A stretch of DNA of 38,290 nucleotides from Mageeibacillus sp. UBA5770. Lineage in GTDB: Bacteria; Bacillota_A; Clostridia; Saccharofermentanales; Saccharofermentanaceae. This document shows, piece after piece, positions 25,898 to 33,234 of this stretch. The stretch covers positions 1 through 38,290 of the forward strand of contig DIEQ01000110.1 of assembly GCA_002418705.1 (NCBI GenBank). The letters run 5' to 3'. Position numbers and translations under genes: made by a program. Numbering within the stretch: position 1 is the stretch's first letter; every line of letters starts with the position of its first letter. Below the pieces are notes generated by a model that searched no databases, was not told the DNA's origin, and worked only from the letters and a program-made list of their open reading frames with translations.

Positions 25898-27724
25898 TTA
25901 TAATGGGAAATTGATGCCTGTACCGGGAATACTTTTTCCGCTGTCATCGTGTTCAAAACACCCACTGTGATCATAATGGGAATCGGAATGACCTCTGGTT
26001 ATGAGTGGTTTTTCTTGCAGGATCATTTGTTTTTGGCTATAACTGAGTCTACCAGACTTATATAACGAAAACAGACTCTTTGCAGCTGTATTGCACAGCT
26101 GCAAATACTTCGGAGATCCCGAGCTTTGCTTGAGTATGTCGATGATGGGTTCGATAGCGCTCGCATCTCCTATCATACCAAGTGCTTCAACAGCAACCCC
26201 GACATGCTGAGTATCAATTCCATCCTGAAGAACAGCAATAAGCGGTTCGACAGCAGATGGATCACCAATTTTCCCGAGAGCTTGAGCGACTTCAGCACGC
26301 GAAGAAGTGTCACTGTTTTTTAAAAGGGCGATAAGGGGTTCAACTGCGCGGACATCGTTCAGTTCTCCCAGCATCTCGATCACATACCCGCGAACTTTGC
26401 CTTTCCGATTCGTGAGGGATGATATCAGTGAATTTATTGCCGGCTTCCCGATTTGCTTCAATATTGATGAGGCTGTTGCTTGCACCGCTTTATCTTCATC
26501 ATCTAAATATCTAATGAACAAGTCAACAGTATTTGCGTCTGCTATCTTCATCAATGCGGTTTCTGCATCTTTGCGAACATCCTGGTTTTTATTTCTGATT
26601 GCAGCGACAAGTGGTTCTATTGCCGGTTTGCCGATCTCTGCGCATTTGTCCCAATTCCTGATCATAATATAGAATTTTGCTCTTTCTTCATCATTATCCG
26701 GCTTCCAGATTTGTTTCAATATAGATGAGGCTGTTGACTGCAACTCTTTATCTTTATCATCCAAATATTTAAAGAGCAAGTCAACAGTGTTTGCGTCAGC
26801 TATCTTCACTAATGCTTTTCCGGCACCTTTGCGCACATCCTGGTCTTTATTTCTGATTGCTGCGACAAGCGGTTCTATTGCCGGTTTGCCGATCTCCGCG
26901 CATTTGTCCCAATTCCTGATCATAATATAAAATTTTACTTTTTCTTCATCTTTATCCGGCTTCCAGCCTAGTTTACCTAGTGCCTCGGCAGCAGTTACTT
27001 GAAGCACGTCATCTTTAAGGACAGCTATCAGGGGTTCTATTGCGCGTGAATCGCCAATGCTCCCCAGTGCGCAGACAGCAGCCTGGCGCATAAATTTGTC
27101 TTTATCCTTGAGCACCTTGATGAGCGGGCTGAGTGCGCGGGTACTGCCAATCTTTCCCAGTGTTTCAACTGCATGTCTTCGCATATATAATTCTTTATCT
27201 GTCAGTGTAAAAAGCAGCGAATCGACAGCAGCTTCTCCCAGCTCAGCGCACAAGTTCCAATCATCAATTATCATACAATAGCGGGCACCTGTTTCGTCTC
27301 TGCTCGGTCTCCATTTCAGATTTGAGAGTGCTTGAGCATAGATCATGCGAACCATTTTTTCTTCGGTTTCAAGGGATGCGACGAGCGGATCTGTCGTGCG
27401 GGCATCTCCCATCTTTCTCAGCATCTTCGTACAGGTATCCATTCGCTCCCAGCTCCCAGTAAAAATTTTCACAAGCGGTTCGATCGCCCGGGGATCGCCA
27501 ATTCTCCCCAGTGCCTTGGCAGCAGCCTTATGCACCTCCCAATTCTGGTTCATGAGAGCCTCGATGAGCGGTTCTACGGCGTTTGAGCTAGTGATATTGC
27601 CCAATACCTCAATCGCTTTATTTTGAAGAGCCGGGTTATTCTTTTTCTCAGCTATCTTGATTAATCCCTTAACATCGCCGCGGTTCCTCATTTTATTCAT
27701 ATCGGGAGGTCCAAATATTCCCAT
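25898..27724 (-). CDS. HEAT-repeat (PBS-lyase type) protein
   Basis: A 608-residue solenoid built of about 15 HEAT-like helical pairs, most with the pattern A..ALG.IGD.RAIEPLI..L. There is no signal peptide or membrane segment. Residues about 250-425 contain two nearly identical 86-residue units in tandem, each with the odd insert FYIMIRNWDKCAEIG. Similar 'NWD/NWN-CAELG' inserts occur earlier. It is likely a protein-binding scaffold. An AAAGGAGG site lies 8 nt before the ATG, 18 bp after the radical SAM gene, and kinase A starts 45 bp downstream, so it is in the middle of the same operon. Confidence 0.9.
   Translation of the reverse strand: MGIFGPPDMNKMRNRGDVKGLIKIAEKKNNPALQNKAIEVLGNITSSNAVEPLIEALMNQNWEVHKAAAKALGRIGDPRAIEPLVKIFTGSWERMDTCTKMLRKMGDARTTDPLVASLETEEKMVRMIYAQALSNLKWRPSRDETGARYCMIIDDWNLCAELGEAAVDSLLFTLTDKELYMRRHAVETLGKIGSTRALSPLIKVLKDKDKFMRQAAVCALGSIGDSRAIEPLIAVLKDDVLQVTAAEALGKLGWKPDKDEEKVKFYIMIRNWDKCAEIGKPAIEPLVAAIRNKDQDVRKGAGKALVKIADANTVDLLFKYLDDKDKELQSTASSILKQIWKPDNDEERAKFYIMIRNWDKCAEIGKPAIEPLVAAIRNKNQDVRKDAETALMKIADANTVDLFIRYLDDEDKAVQATASSILKQIGKPAINSLISSLTNRKGKVRGYVIEMLGELNDVRAVEPLIALLKNSDTSSRAEVAQALGKIGDPSAVEPLIAVLQDGIDTQHVGVAVEALGMIGDASAIEPIIDILKQSSGSPKYLQLCNTAAKSLFSLYKSGRLSYSQKQMILQEKPLITRGHSDSHYDHSGCFEHDDSGKSIPGTGINFPL
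26450..26965 (-). repeat. Tandem 258-bp duplication inside the HEAT gene
   Basis: Two 258-bp (86-codon) units, 26708-26965 and 26450-26707, each run from WKPD to SSILKQI and differ at only a few positions (for example KDEEKVK against NDEERAK). The nucleotide similarity is high, so the duplication is recent or is being homogenised. Confidence 0.85.
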
Positions 27725-27741
27725 GTTTATATCCTCCTTTC

Positions 27742-30162
27742 TTACCTGTCAATTGCTTTGGTTTGGCTTTCAAATGAAGGCAGTCCTGCATACTCCCATT
27801 TTTCAGCAGTGATGCCCATCACTTCCAGTGCAGCGCGGAGTATATCCTCGGCCCTCTTATACAATGCTTTGCAATCGCAGGGCGGCGCGTCTGGGATTTC
27901 TCGATCTCCCCATGCACGGCAAAAACCGCCGCACAGGTAGCGCAAAGCACACGTATTGCATTTTCCATTACTGTCAACTGTAACAGCACGATAGGCGCCG
28001 TTGCTGATAAGTATATGTGCAAGACCCTCTTTCACGGCATTTCCCAGGTAGTGGCGGGGCAGCATCAATGCATGACACGGATAAGCGCTTCCATCTGGTC
28101 CTATGAAGAGATTCATGCCTAACCCGCAGGTAGAAGCGATCCGTCCGTGACAAGCCAGTTTTTCAAATCCTTGACTCGGCGAATCACATAATGTCAGTTT
28201 CAGGTCAAGCTCGCTGCCCCTTCCCAGTGGAAGGATGGGTTTGAATTGTGTTGAAAAACCGAGCTCCTCGCCCAGCAAACGAACGGATTCTGCCTCCGGT
28301 CCTTCTATTTGCGATTGGATAAGGGAGGCAGCGAGTGTGATGGCGGCATTACACCCACCCTGTAATACACGCAGGCGCCGCAGGTTCTCTACTGTCAGTG
28401 TGTAAGTTCCCTCACCGCGTTGTGCATCGTGACTGGACTGGTTGCCATCCAGACTTACAACAATCTCATCCACAGCCCGCAACAAAAGGTTCATGCATTC
28501 ATCGCTCATGGGGTATGCCAGATTAGTGCGCAACGTCATCTTCATGGGCTTGATTATTTGGCGCAGCGCGGCAAGGGTATTCAGCAAGACTTTCCGTTGA
28601 GGATGCATCAGCGGTTCTCCTCCGGTGATGACGATCTTGTCAAATCCTTCTTTCGCGGCTTGCCGAACCAGGCAATCAATTTTCTCAATTTTCATCGATA
28701 CGGGTTCATCAGGCTCATTGGATACTGCATAGCAATGCCTGCAGGTAAGATTGCAGGTATTGGTTACATGCAGGTAGAGGTTTGACAGGGACTTTGCAGA
28801 TTGCGTGTCTAGCTGTTTGCGCAGTGTTCGAAGATTGGCCAGGGCAACAGCATGGTCGGTGACTGCTCCTGCCAGTTCCAATTTCGCCAGTGCCGCCTCC
28901 GGTGTTCGACAGGCACCCAATGCTGCAGCTGCTAAGGTCATTCGTGCTTGTCGGGCAGTTTCCTGCGGGTGAGGTCCTCCGCACATGATCTGCAGCAGCT
29001 TCCCTTTTTGCAGCAACCCATTTCGAGTGATGCCTTCCTTCATTATTGAAGTAAGGTTTTCCTCAGAAAACACCTCGGCCAAAGCATGCTCTGTAATCAT
29101 TTCGAAAACTTGTTTGTAAGCGGGGCAGTATGGATCCCGCGGATCGTTGCCGAGCAGGCTTTCATTGACAGCCAGAACGTTATAGGGACAGCCGCCGAGA
29201 CAATAAGTCAGGTGCGGACAGCCTTTACATTTTTCAAGGATGATTTCCTCCCGCATCTTCATAGCCTTCCAGACAGGAGCTTGCTCGAGATCGCTCATGG
29301 TCGGGCAGTCATGTACATTGCCCAATCGAAAGGCTGTCATGCCTGCCATGCGCTGGCATGGATAGATCCAGCCTTCAGGATCTATCGCATAATAATGGCC
29401 CAGACAGTCCGTAAAAGTGCATATCCCTCCCATACCGGCAGAAATACTGCGGCACATGGCATCCAGAGAGTGGATTCGTATCCGGTCAGCAGTTTTGAGG
29501 TAACGTTGGAAGAGGTCGGTAAGCAACTTGCCATATGATTCCGGCGCCAGCACAAGATCATTGTCCAGGCTGCCTAATGGCTGAAGAGCAGCATGGATGC
29601 TAAGTCCCATTCCTTGTTCCATGAAAAAATCAAAAACCTTATTGGCCTGACTGGCGGACCGGGAGGTAAAAGTACAGATGCATCCTGCATCCAGACCGCG
29701 TGATCGGGCATATTGGATACCAGTCATCGTTTTCTGAAAATTACCCTTGCCGCGTTGAGCATCATTAATCGTTTCAGGTCCGTCCAGGCTTGTGCTTAAG
29801 GAAACATGGTATTGCAAAAAGAGTTTGCACAATTCGTCGCTAAGTAGCCAGAGATTGCTTTGTACGGAATAAGCGACCTTTTGCAGGGAAAGATTTTCGT
29901 GCAGCAAGGGGAGTACTTTGCGATAAAAAGGTGCTCCGGGTATGAGTGGTTCGCCGCCATGGAAGGTGATCCCCTCGCAGCGGCCGAGGCTGCTTTGCTG
30001 CTGCCAGCGTATGATCGCTTCTACCGTCCCGGGTGACATGACCGATCCACCCTGGTGCGGGCCAAAGCAGTATCTGCATTCAGCCGGACAGTCCAGCGAA
30101 GGCAAGATCATAAGGCTGTATGCAGGGGCGAAAGTGGAAAGGTGTGAAGATCTCGTCAACAT
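27742..30162 (-). CDS. Tandem radical SAM/SPASM protein (two complete halves)
   Basis: About 806 residues holding two radical SAM enzymes in one chain. Half 1: the cluster motif CPAECRYC near residue 25, ITFHGGEPL, and a SPASM region (CTFTDCLGHYYAIDPEG, CQRM, then CKGCPHLTYCLGGCP). Half 2, from about residue 460: CNLTCRHC, KIVITGGEPL, and an auxiliary-cluster region (CGLGMNLFIGPDG, CHAL, then CNTCALRYLCGGFCRAWG). SPASM-type radical SAM proteins commonly modify peptides or proteins. The frame is open to 30186, but an AAGG site fits the ATG at 30162 best (7 nt). It lies directly after the P-loop gene and before the HEAT gene. A peptide-maturase role is inferred from the Cys-rich peptide gene in the operon. 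Confidence 0.9.
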   Translation of the reverse strand: MLTRSSHLSTFAPAYSLMILPSLDCPAECRYCFGPHQGGSVMSPGTVEAIIRWQQQSSLGRCEGITFHGGEPLIPGAPFYRKVLPLLHENLSLQKVAYSVQSNLWLLSDELCKLFLQYHVSLSTSLDGPETINDAQRGKGNFQKTMTGIQYARSRGLDAGCICTFTSRSASQANKVFDFFMEQGMGLSIHAALQPLGSLDNDLVLAPESYGKLLTDLFQRYLKTADRIRIHSLDAMCRSISAGMGGICTFTDCLGHYYAIDPEGWIYPCQRMAGMTAFRLGNVHDCPTMSDLEQAPVWKAMKMREEIILEKCKGCPHLTYCLGGCPYNVLAVNESLLGNDPRDPYCPAYKQVFEMITEHALAEVFSEENLTSIMKEGITRNGLLQKGKLLQIMCGGPHPQETARQARMTLAAAALGACRTPEAALAKLELAGAVTDHAVALANLRTLRKQLDTQSAKSLSNLYLHVTNTCNLTCRHCYAVSNEPDEPVSMKIEKIDCLVRQAAKEGFDKIVITGGEPLMHPQRKVLLNTLAALRQIIKPMKMTLRTNLAYPMSDECMNLLLRAVDEIVVSLDGNQSSHDAQRGEGTYTLTVENLRRLRVLQGGCNAAITLAASLIQSQIEGPEAESVRLLGEELGFSTQFKPILPLGRGSELDLKLTLCDSPSQGFEKLACHGRIASTCGLGMNLFIGPDGSAYPCHALMLPRHYLGNAVKEGLAHILISNGAYRAVTVDSNGKCNTCALRYLCGGFCRAWGDREIPDAPPCDCKALYKRAEDILRAALEVMGITAEKWEYAGLPSFESQTKAIDR

Positions 30163-30172
30163 ACTCATACCT

Positions 30173-30772
30173 TCAAATACTGGCATTCAGTAGAATGTTC
30201 AGGATAGTACGTGCTGCCTGCGACTTGGCTGACCAGTCACAATTCTGGTTATCCAGGCGGTAGTAGGCTGGATGACCGCTCCATGCCTGTTGCAGAAACC
30301 GGTCGAGGCGTATTGCGTCCTCCATGTTTTCATGGCGATCGGCTTCCGGCCAGCGGGTATAAAATGATGCAGCGCCATCAGCAGCGGTGACCAAATGGAT
30401 CACTGCGGTATAGCGGCAATAGTGATCCTCGATTTTCGTTCTTGTAAAGGAGAAGAAATCTTTCTGAGACCAGCCACGATCGAGCCAATAGGCCAGGGGA
30501 TCGAGGCTGCCTCGATGACAGAGGATCGCTCGAATGCCGCTGTCACTCAATGCATCAGTTAGCGCGTCTTCGACTGCCCTCTGTAAATAGACCATCACTC
30601 TTTGAAAGATCTGCTCCTCGGGAGAAAAGCCTGCCTGGCGCACTATATAGATTGCCTCCGGCAAAGTCGCAATCTGGCTGGACCAGTCCGGGTCTCGCTG
30701 CAATTCTTTTATCAGCTGCGACTTGCCTCCACAGGGTCCACCCGTCAGTACAATACGCAATGGCGGCTTCAT
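30173..30772 (-). CDS. P-loop nucleotide-binding protein (AAA_28/NadR-kinase-like)
   Basis: A 199-residue protein with Walker A GGPCGGKS at residues 11-18, an early LPEA segment, a mid-domain CHRGSLDPLAYW stretch and DRHENMEDAIRLDRFLQQAW near the end. This fits the small AAA_28 group, related to nucleoside and nicotinamide-riboside kinases rather than to AAA unfoldases. The ATG overlaps the stop of the 47-residue peptide gene (ATGA), and its own stop lies 10 bp before the preferred radical SAM start. It could phosphorylate a small molecule or the peptide, or be a switch ATPase; the sequence does not decide. Confidence 0.8.
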   Translation of the reverse strand: MKPPLRIVLTGGPCGGKSQLIKELQRDPDWSSQIATLPEAIYIVRQAGFSPEEQIFQRVMVYLQRAVEDALTDALSDSGIRAILCHRGSLDPLAYWLDRGWSQKDFFSFTRTKIEDHYCRYTAVIHLVTAADGAASFYTRWPEADRHENMEDAIRLDRFLQQAWSGHPAYYRLDNQNCDWSAKSQAARTILNILLNASI

Positions 30773-30912
30773 GGCAGGAAGCCGACGGCGATTTCTTCCG
30801 CGTCTTTGTTACGGCATTGTATTTTGCATAAATCCAGACATGGATTTTCGGGATTTACTGGGGCAGCGGTTTTTGTCGGTAACGGTCTTGATATTTTTAT
30901 CACGTCAGTCAT
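30769..30912 (-). CDS. 47-residue peptide with CxxxCxxxC core, candidate radical SAM substrate
   Basis: The ATG at 30912 follows a perfect AAGGAGG at 7 nt, and the TGA overlaps the ATG of the P-loop gene. The product begins MTDVIKISRPLPTKTAAPVN, then carries PCLDLCKIQCRNKD with Cys25, Cys29 and Cys33 spaced by three residues, and ends EEIAVGFLP. A charged N-terminal leader-like half followed by regularly spaced cysteines resembles precursors modified by SPASM radical SAM enzymes, such as those with CXXX repeats. It has no signal peptide. Its place between a zinc peptidase and the P-loop/radical SAM genes supports a RiPP-like precursor role, which is inference. Confidence 0.68.
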   Translation of the reverse strand: MTDVIKISRPLPTKTAAPVNPENPCLDLCKIQCRNKDAEEIAVGFLP

Positions 30913-30933
30913 TATAAGCCCTCCTTCACAATG

Positions 30934-31640
30934 TCACTCATAAAGCAGTTTTTCTATTTCATCCTTCATCAACTTGTTTTTCTCCAGCAATGCTTTGACC
31001 ATCCTGTCGATGCGACGTTTGGCTTCAGTTATGATTTTTGTCGTTTCTTCCATTTCGCTGCGGTTGATATGGCTGATACGCTCACTGATCTTTCCTGCCA
31101 TAGGGCCACAACTGGCTTCTTCTTGCGAAAGCGATGCCATACCAATCTCCTCGTCCATTCCGTAATCACAGAGCATGGCTCTTACGATACGGGCAGCTGA
31201 TTCAAGGTCTCCTGACGCACAGGTAGAAATGCCGTTTTTTCGCCATAATATACGATTTCCGCCGCTCTTCCGCCAAGAGCGGTACGAACTCGACCGATAT
31301 GAGCTTCCTTTGTTTGCAGCGGCGCATTGTCTGCATCTGAATGCTCCATGTAACCTCCGTGGCCTCCCCGTGCGGTAATCGTGAGATAAGCCCGTGTATT
31401 ACCCGCTAGATAGCACATATACGCGTGCCCAGACTCATGGCGCGCGACGCGCTCCAAATACTCATATCCCAATCCTTCTTCGCACCATGTTTTATCATTT
31501 CATAAACTTCATCAAGAATGGCGTCATTTAAGTGATTCTGCTGTTTCACTGTGGTAACGGGATACCGTATTCTCAGGAATAACGACGCCACAATCATCCT
31601 GACAACCAAGAATCAGCCGACATGCCTGCACCTCATTCAT
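30934..31640 (-). pseudogene. FtsH-like M41 zinc peptidase lacking the AAA domain, frameshifted
   Basis: Joined across frames, the sequence gives one product of about 230 residues. It starts MNEVQACRLILGCQDDCG, then NDAILDEVYEMIKHG, the zinc motif in RVARHESGHAYMCYLAG, ALGGRAAEIVYYGE, ASGDLESAARIVRAMLCDYG and a helical tail ending KLLYE. These are the peptidase-domain landmarks of FtsH, without any ATPase part. Breaks lie at about 31527-31530 (one extra A), 31475-31483 (one base lost) and the A-run at 31235-31240 (one A lost). Another disturbance may exist before the ATG at 31640. The peptide gene starts 22 nt after its stop. It could have been the leader peptidase of this system. Confidence 0.75.
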
Positions 31641-31910
31641 TAACAATCGTTTGCAGGTGGTTGTCGTATTTATTTTAACATCTTTTCTATAATAATAGCT
31701 GTAATAGATTAGAAAGGAAGTGTCGCTGCTGAAATAATGGACATTGTTACAGTTTCGATGTTTTTGAATAGTTTTCTAAAACAAATGAATACACATATCT
31801 GAAATGCTTTTCGGTATCTTGATTTATCACGATATTCATTATCCCATATTTCATATCATCATCGGCTTGTTTTGTATTTATACTAATCGACCTATTAAGT
31901 GCTCAGGTCG
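31641..31910. other. A/T-rich intergenic stretch, no gene seen
   Basis: No frame longer than about 40 codons with a ribosome binding site. On the minus strand, upstream of the peptidase remnant, TATTAT-like hexamers near 31.69-31.70 kb could belong to the operon promoter, but no convincing -35 is present. Confidence 0.3.
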
Positions 31911-31977
31911 GTGTAATCACTTATAAAAGCTATAAAGCCAAACCGGCATCGAAGAAAATGTCCCCCATTGCAAAACA
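31911..31977 (+). repeat. Dispersed repeat, partial copy C
   Basis: About 65 bp (TAATCACTTATAAAAGCTA, AAACCGG, GAAGAAAATG and a C-run) match 35410-35475 in copy B, same orientation; the GAAGAAAATG part is also in copy A. It runs into the serine recombinase remnant, so the repeat may be tied to that element. Confidence 0.65.
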
Positions 31978-32298
31978 GCCATCCTGCAATCATCAAGCCG
32001 GATGAGTTAGATGCCATTCAGGCTGAATTGAGCGGTGTAAAAATCTCGGTCGGCCTGTCAGTAGTAACAGTCCCTTCTCAGCGAAGATAGTCTGCCGCGA
32101 ATGCGGCGGTTATTTCGGCGCCAAGGTCTGGGGAAGTAACTCTAAAGAAATTGATACCGAACTTGATGAACTCCGCCGTGAAATCAAGGTGGTCTCAGAG
32201 TTGTCCAGAAAAGCAATACATGATAACGCCCGCGTTGCCCAGCGTCAGGATGAATTTGACGAACGGCATGATAGCGTTCAGAGCCGGATCATAAATTT
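31962..32298 (+). pseudogene. Large serine recombinase remnant (C-terminal region)
   Basis: One frame gives QNSHPAIIKPDELDAIQAEL, the linker of large serine recombinases just before the zinc ribbon. A frame change at about 32065-32080 leads to SPFSAKIVCRECGGYFGAKV, the first zinc-ribbon half, and then to a coiled-coil-type tail (ELDELRREIKVVSELSRKA, then NARVAQRQDEFDERH). The catalytic domain, the recombinase domain and the second Cys pair are missing. This is a dead relic of an integrative or transposable element. Confidence 0.75.
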
Positions 32299-32329
32299 CA
32301 ATTGTTTTTATAATATAGTCCTCCAAAAA

Positions 32330-32656
32330 CTATTCAGCGCAAGTTTTTTTACTGTTTTTCATGCAAATACAATTTTCCTTTTCAGTTGTAATTGTGTTAT
32401 AAAAAGAAATGATTTTAATTGCTTTTTCCTTGTTGATTGTATATCTCATCCATGCACCATCTCGGTTGGCGTTGACCAGACCACTTTCAGATAAGATTTT
32501 CATATGATAGCTAAGTGTTGATTGAGATATACTGAATTCTTCAAGAATATCGCAAGCACACAGTTCTCCGCATGACAACATATCAATAATCTTTAATCGT
32601 GTTTCATCAGCTAAAGCCTTGAATGCAAAAACATAATCTGCATATAAATGCTCCAT
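32330..32656 (-). CDS. arsR: ArsR/SmtB-family metalloid-responsive repressor
   Basis: A 108-residue winged-helix repressor: FKALADETRLKIIDML, then ELCACDIL, where the CxC pair in the recognition-helix region is the As(III)/Sb(III)-type site, and QSTLSYHMKILSESGLV. A further Cys-rich tail (CICMKNSKKTC) may add a metal site. No arsenic pump or reductase lies downstream; the recombinase relic does, so its operon partners have been lost or lie elsewhere. It is divergent from cadC with its own strong promoter. Confidence 0.87.
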   Translation of the reverse strand: MEHLYADYVFAFKALADETRLKIIDMLSCGELCACDILEEFSISQSTLSYHMKILSESGLVNANRDGAWMRYTINKEKAIKIISFYNTITTEKENCICMKNSKKTCAE

Positions 32657-32684
32657 AGAATCTCCTCCCCTCGCATCTAATACT

Positions 32685-32748
32685 TTCGATGATATCGAAT
32701 ATTATCAATATCATAAATAATTCTATTACGCATATCGAGAATTGTCAA
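32685..32748 (-). promoter_or_regulatory. arsR promoter and operator
   Basis: On the minus strand TTGACA (32743-32748) and TAGAAT (32720-32725) are 17 bp apart, a near-consensus promoter. Downstream, a perfect inverted repeat TTCGAT-ATC-ATCGAA (32685-32699) sits between promoter and gene, with related ATATCGA motifs at 32693 and 32733, as expected for ArsR autoregulation. Confidence 0.75.
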
Positions 32749-32779
32749 TATGGTTAATAAATGAATTATCAAGTCTATA

Positions 32780-32829
32780 TTGACACGAGTACGGTCAAGG
32801 TGTAATTAATTAATTGAACAGTTGTTCAA
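32780..32829 (+). promoter_or_regulatory. cadC-cadA promoter and CadC operator
   Basis: TTGACA (32780-32785) and TAATTA (32803-32808) are 17 bp apart. The perfect inverted repeat TTGAACA-GT-TGTTCAA (32814-32829) covers the predicted start of transcription near 32815, the usual place for an ArsR/SmtB-type repressor to block RNA polymerase. Confidence 0.78.
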
Positions 32830-32859
32830 GTGCTCATGTAATGTAAGCGAGGTAAATTG

Positions 32860-33234
32860 ATGGCTAGACAAATGCAACCCGTTGAACGTTGTGATTGTGA
32901 AGTGATTCACGAAGAAATCGTAATTAGAGTAAGAGCAAAAATGCCACAGGAAGAAACGCTCTATGATTTGGCAGAGCTATTCAAAATTTTTGGTGATTCC
33001 ACAAGGATCAAAATATTGTGGGCTCTTGATGAATCCGAGATGTGCGTTTGTGACTTGGCCGTCTTGCTGAATATGACACAATCGGCCATATCGCATCAGT
33101 TGAGAGTCTTGAAGCAGGTTGATCTGGTAAAAAACCGTAAGGAAGGCAAAATTGTATTCTATTCGCTGATTGATGAGCATGTAAAACAGATATTTGATCA
33201 AGGATTGATTCACATTATGGAAGAGAATGAATGA
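32860..33234 (+). CDS. cadC: CadC-type ArsR/SmtB metal-responsive repressor
   Basis: A 124-residue repressor. It carries an N-terminal CDC motif (VERCDCEV) and an ESEMCVCDLA segment in the DNA-binding region, together the alpha3N metal site of CadC proteins for Cd(II), Pb(II) and Zn(II). The HTH reads QSAISHQLRVLKQVDLV. The ATG at 32860 has GAGG at 7 nt, better than the TTG one codon earlier. It overlaps the start of the P-type ATPase by 8 bp and is preceded by a TGTTCAA-type operator. Confidence 0.9.
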   Translation: MARQMQPVERCDCEVIHEEIVIRVRAKMPQEETLYDLAELFKIFGDSTRIKILWALDESEMCVCDLAVLLNMTQSAISHQLRVLKQVDLVKNRKEGKIVFYSLIDEHVKQIFDQGLIHIMEENE

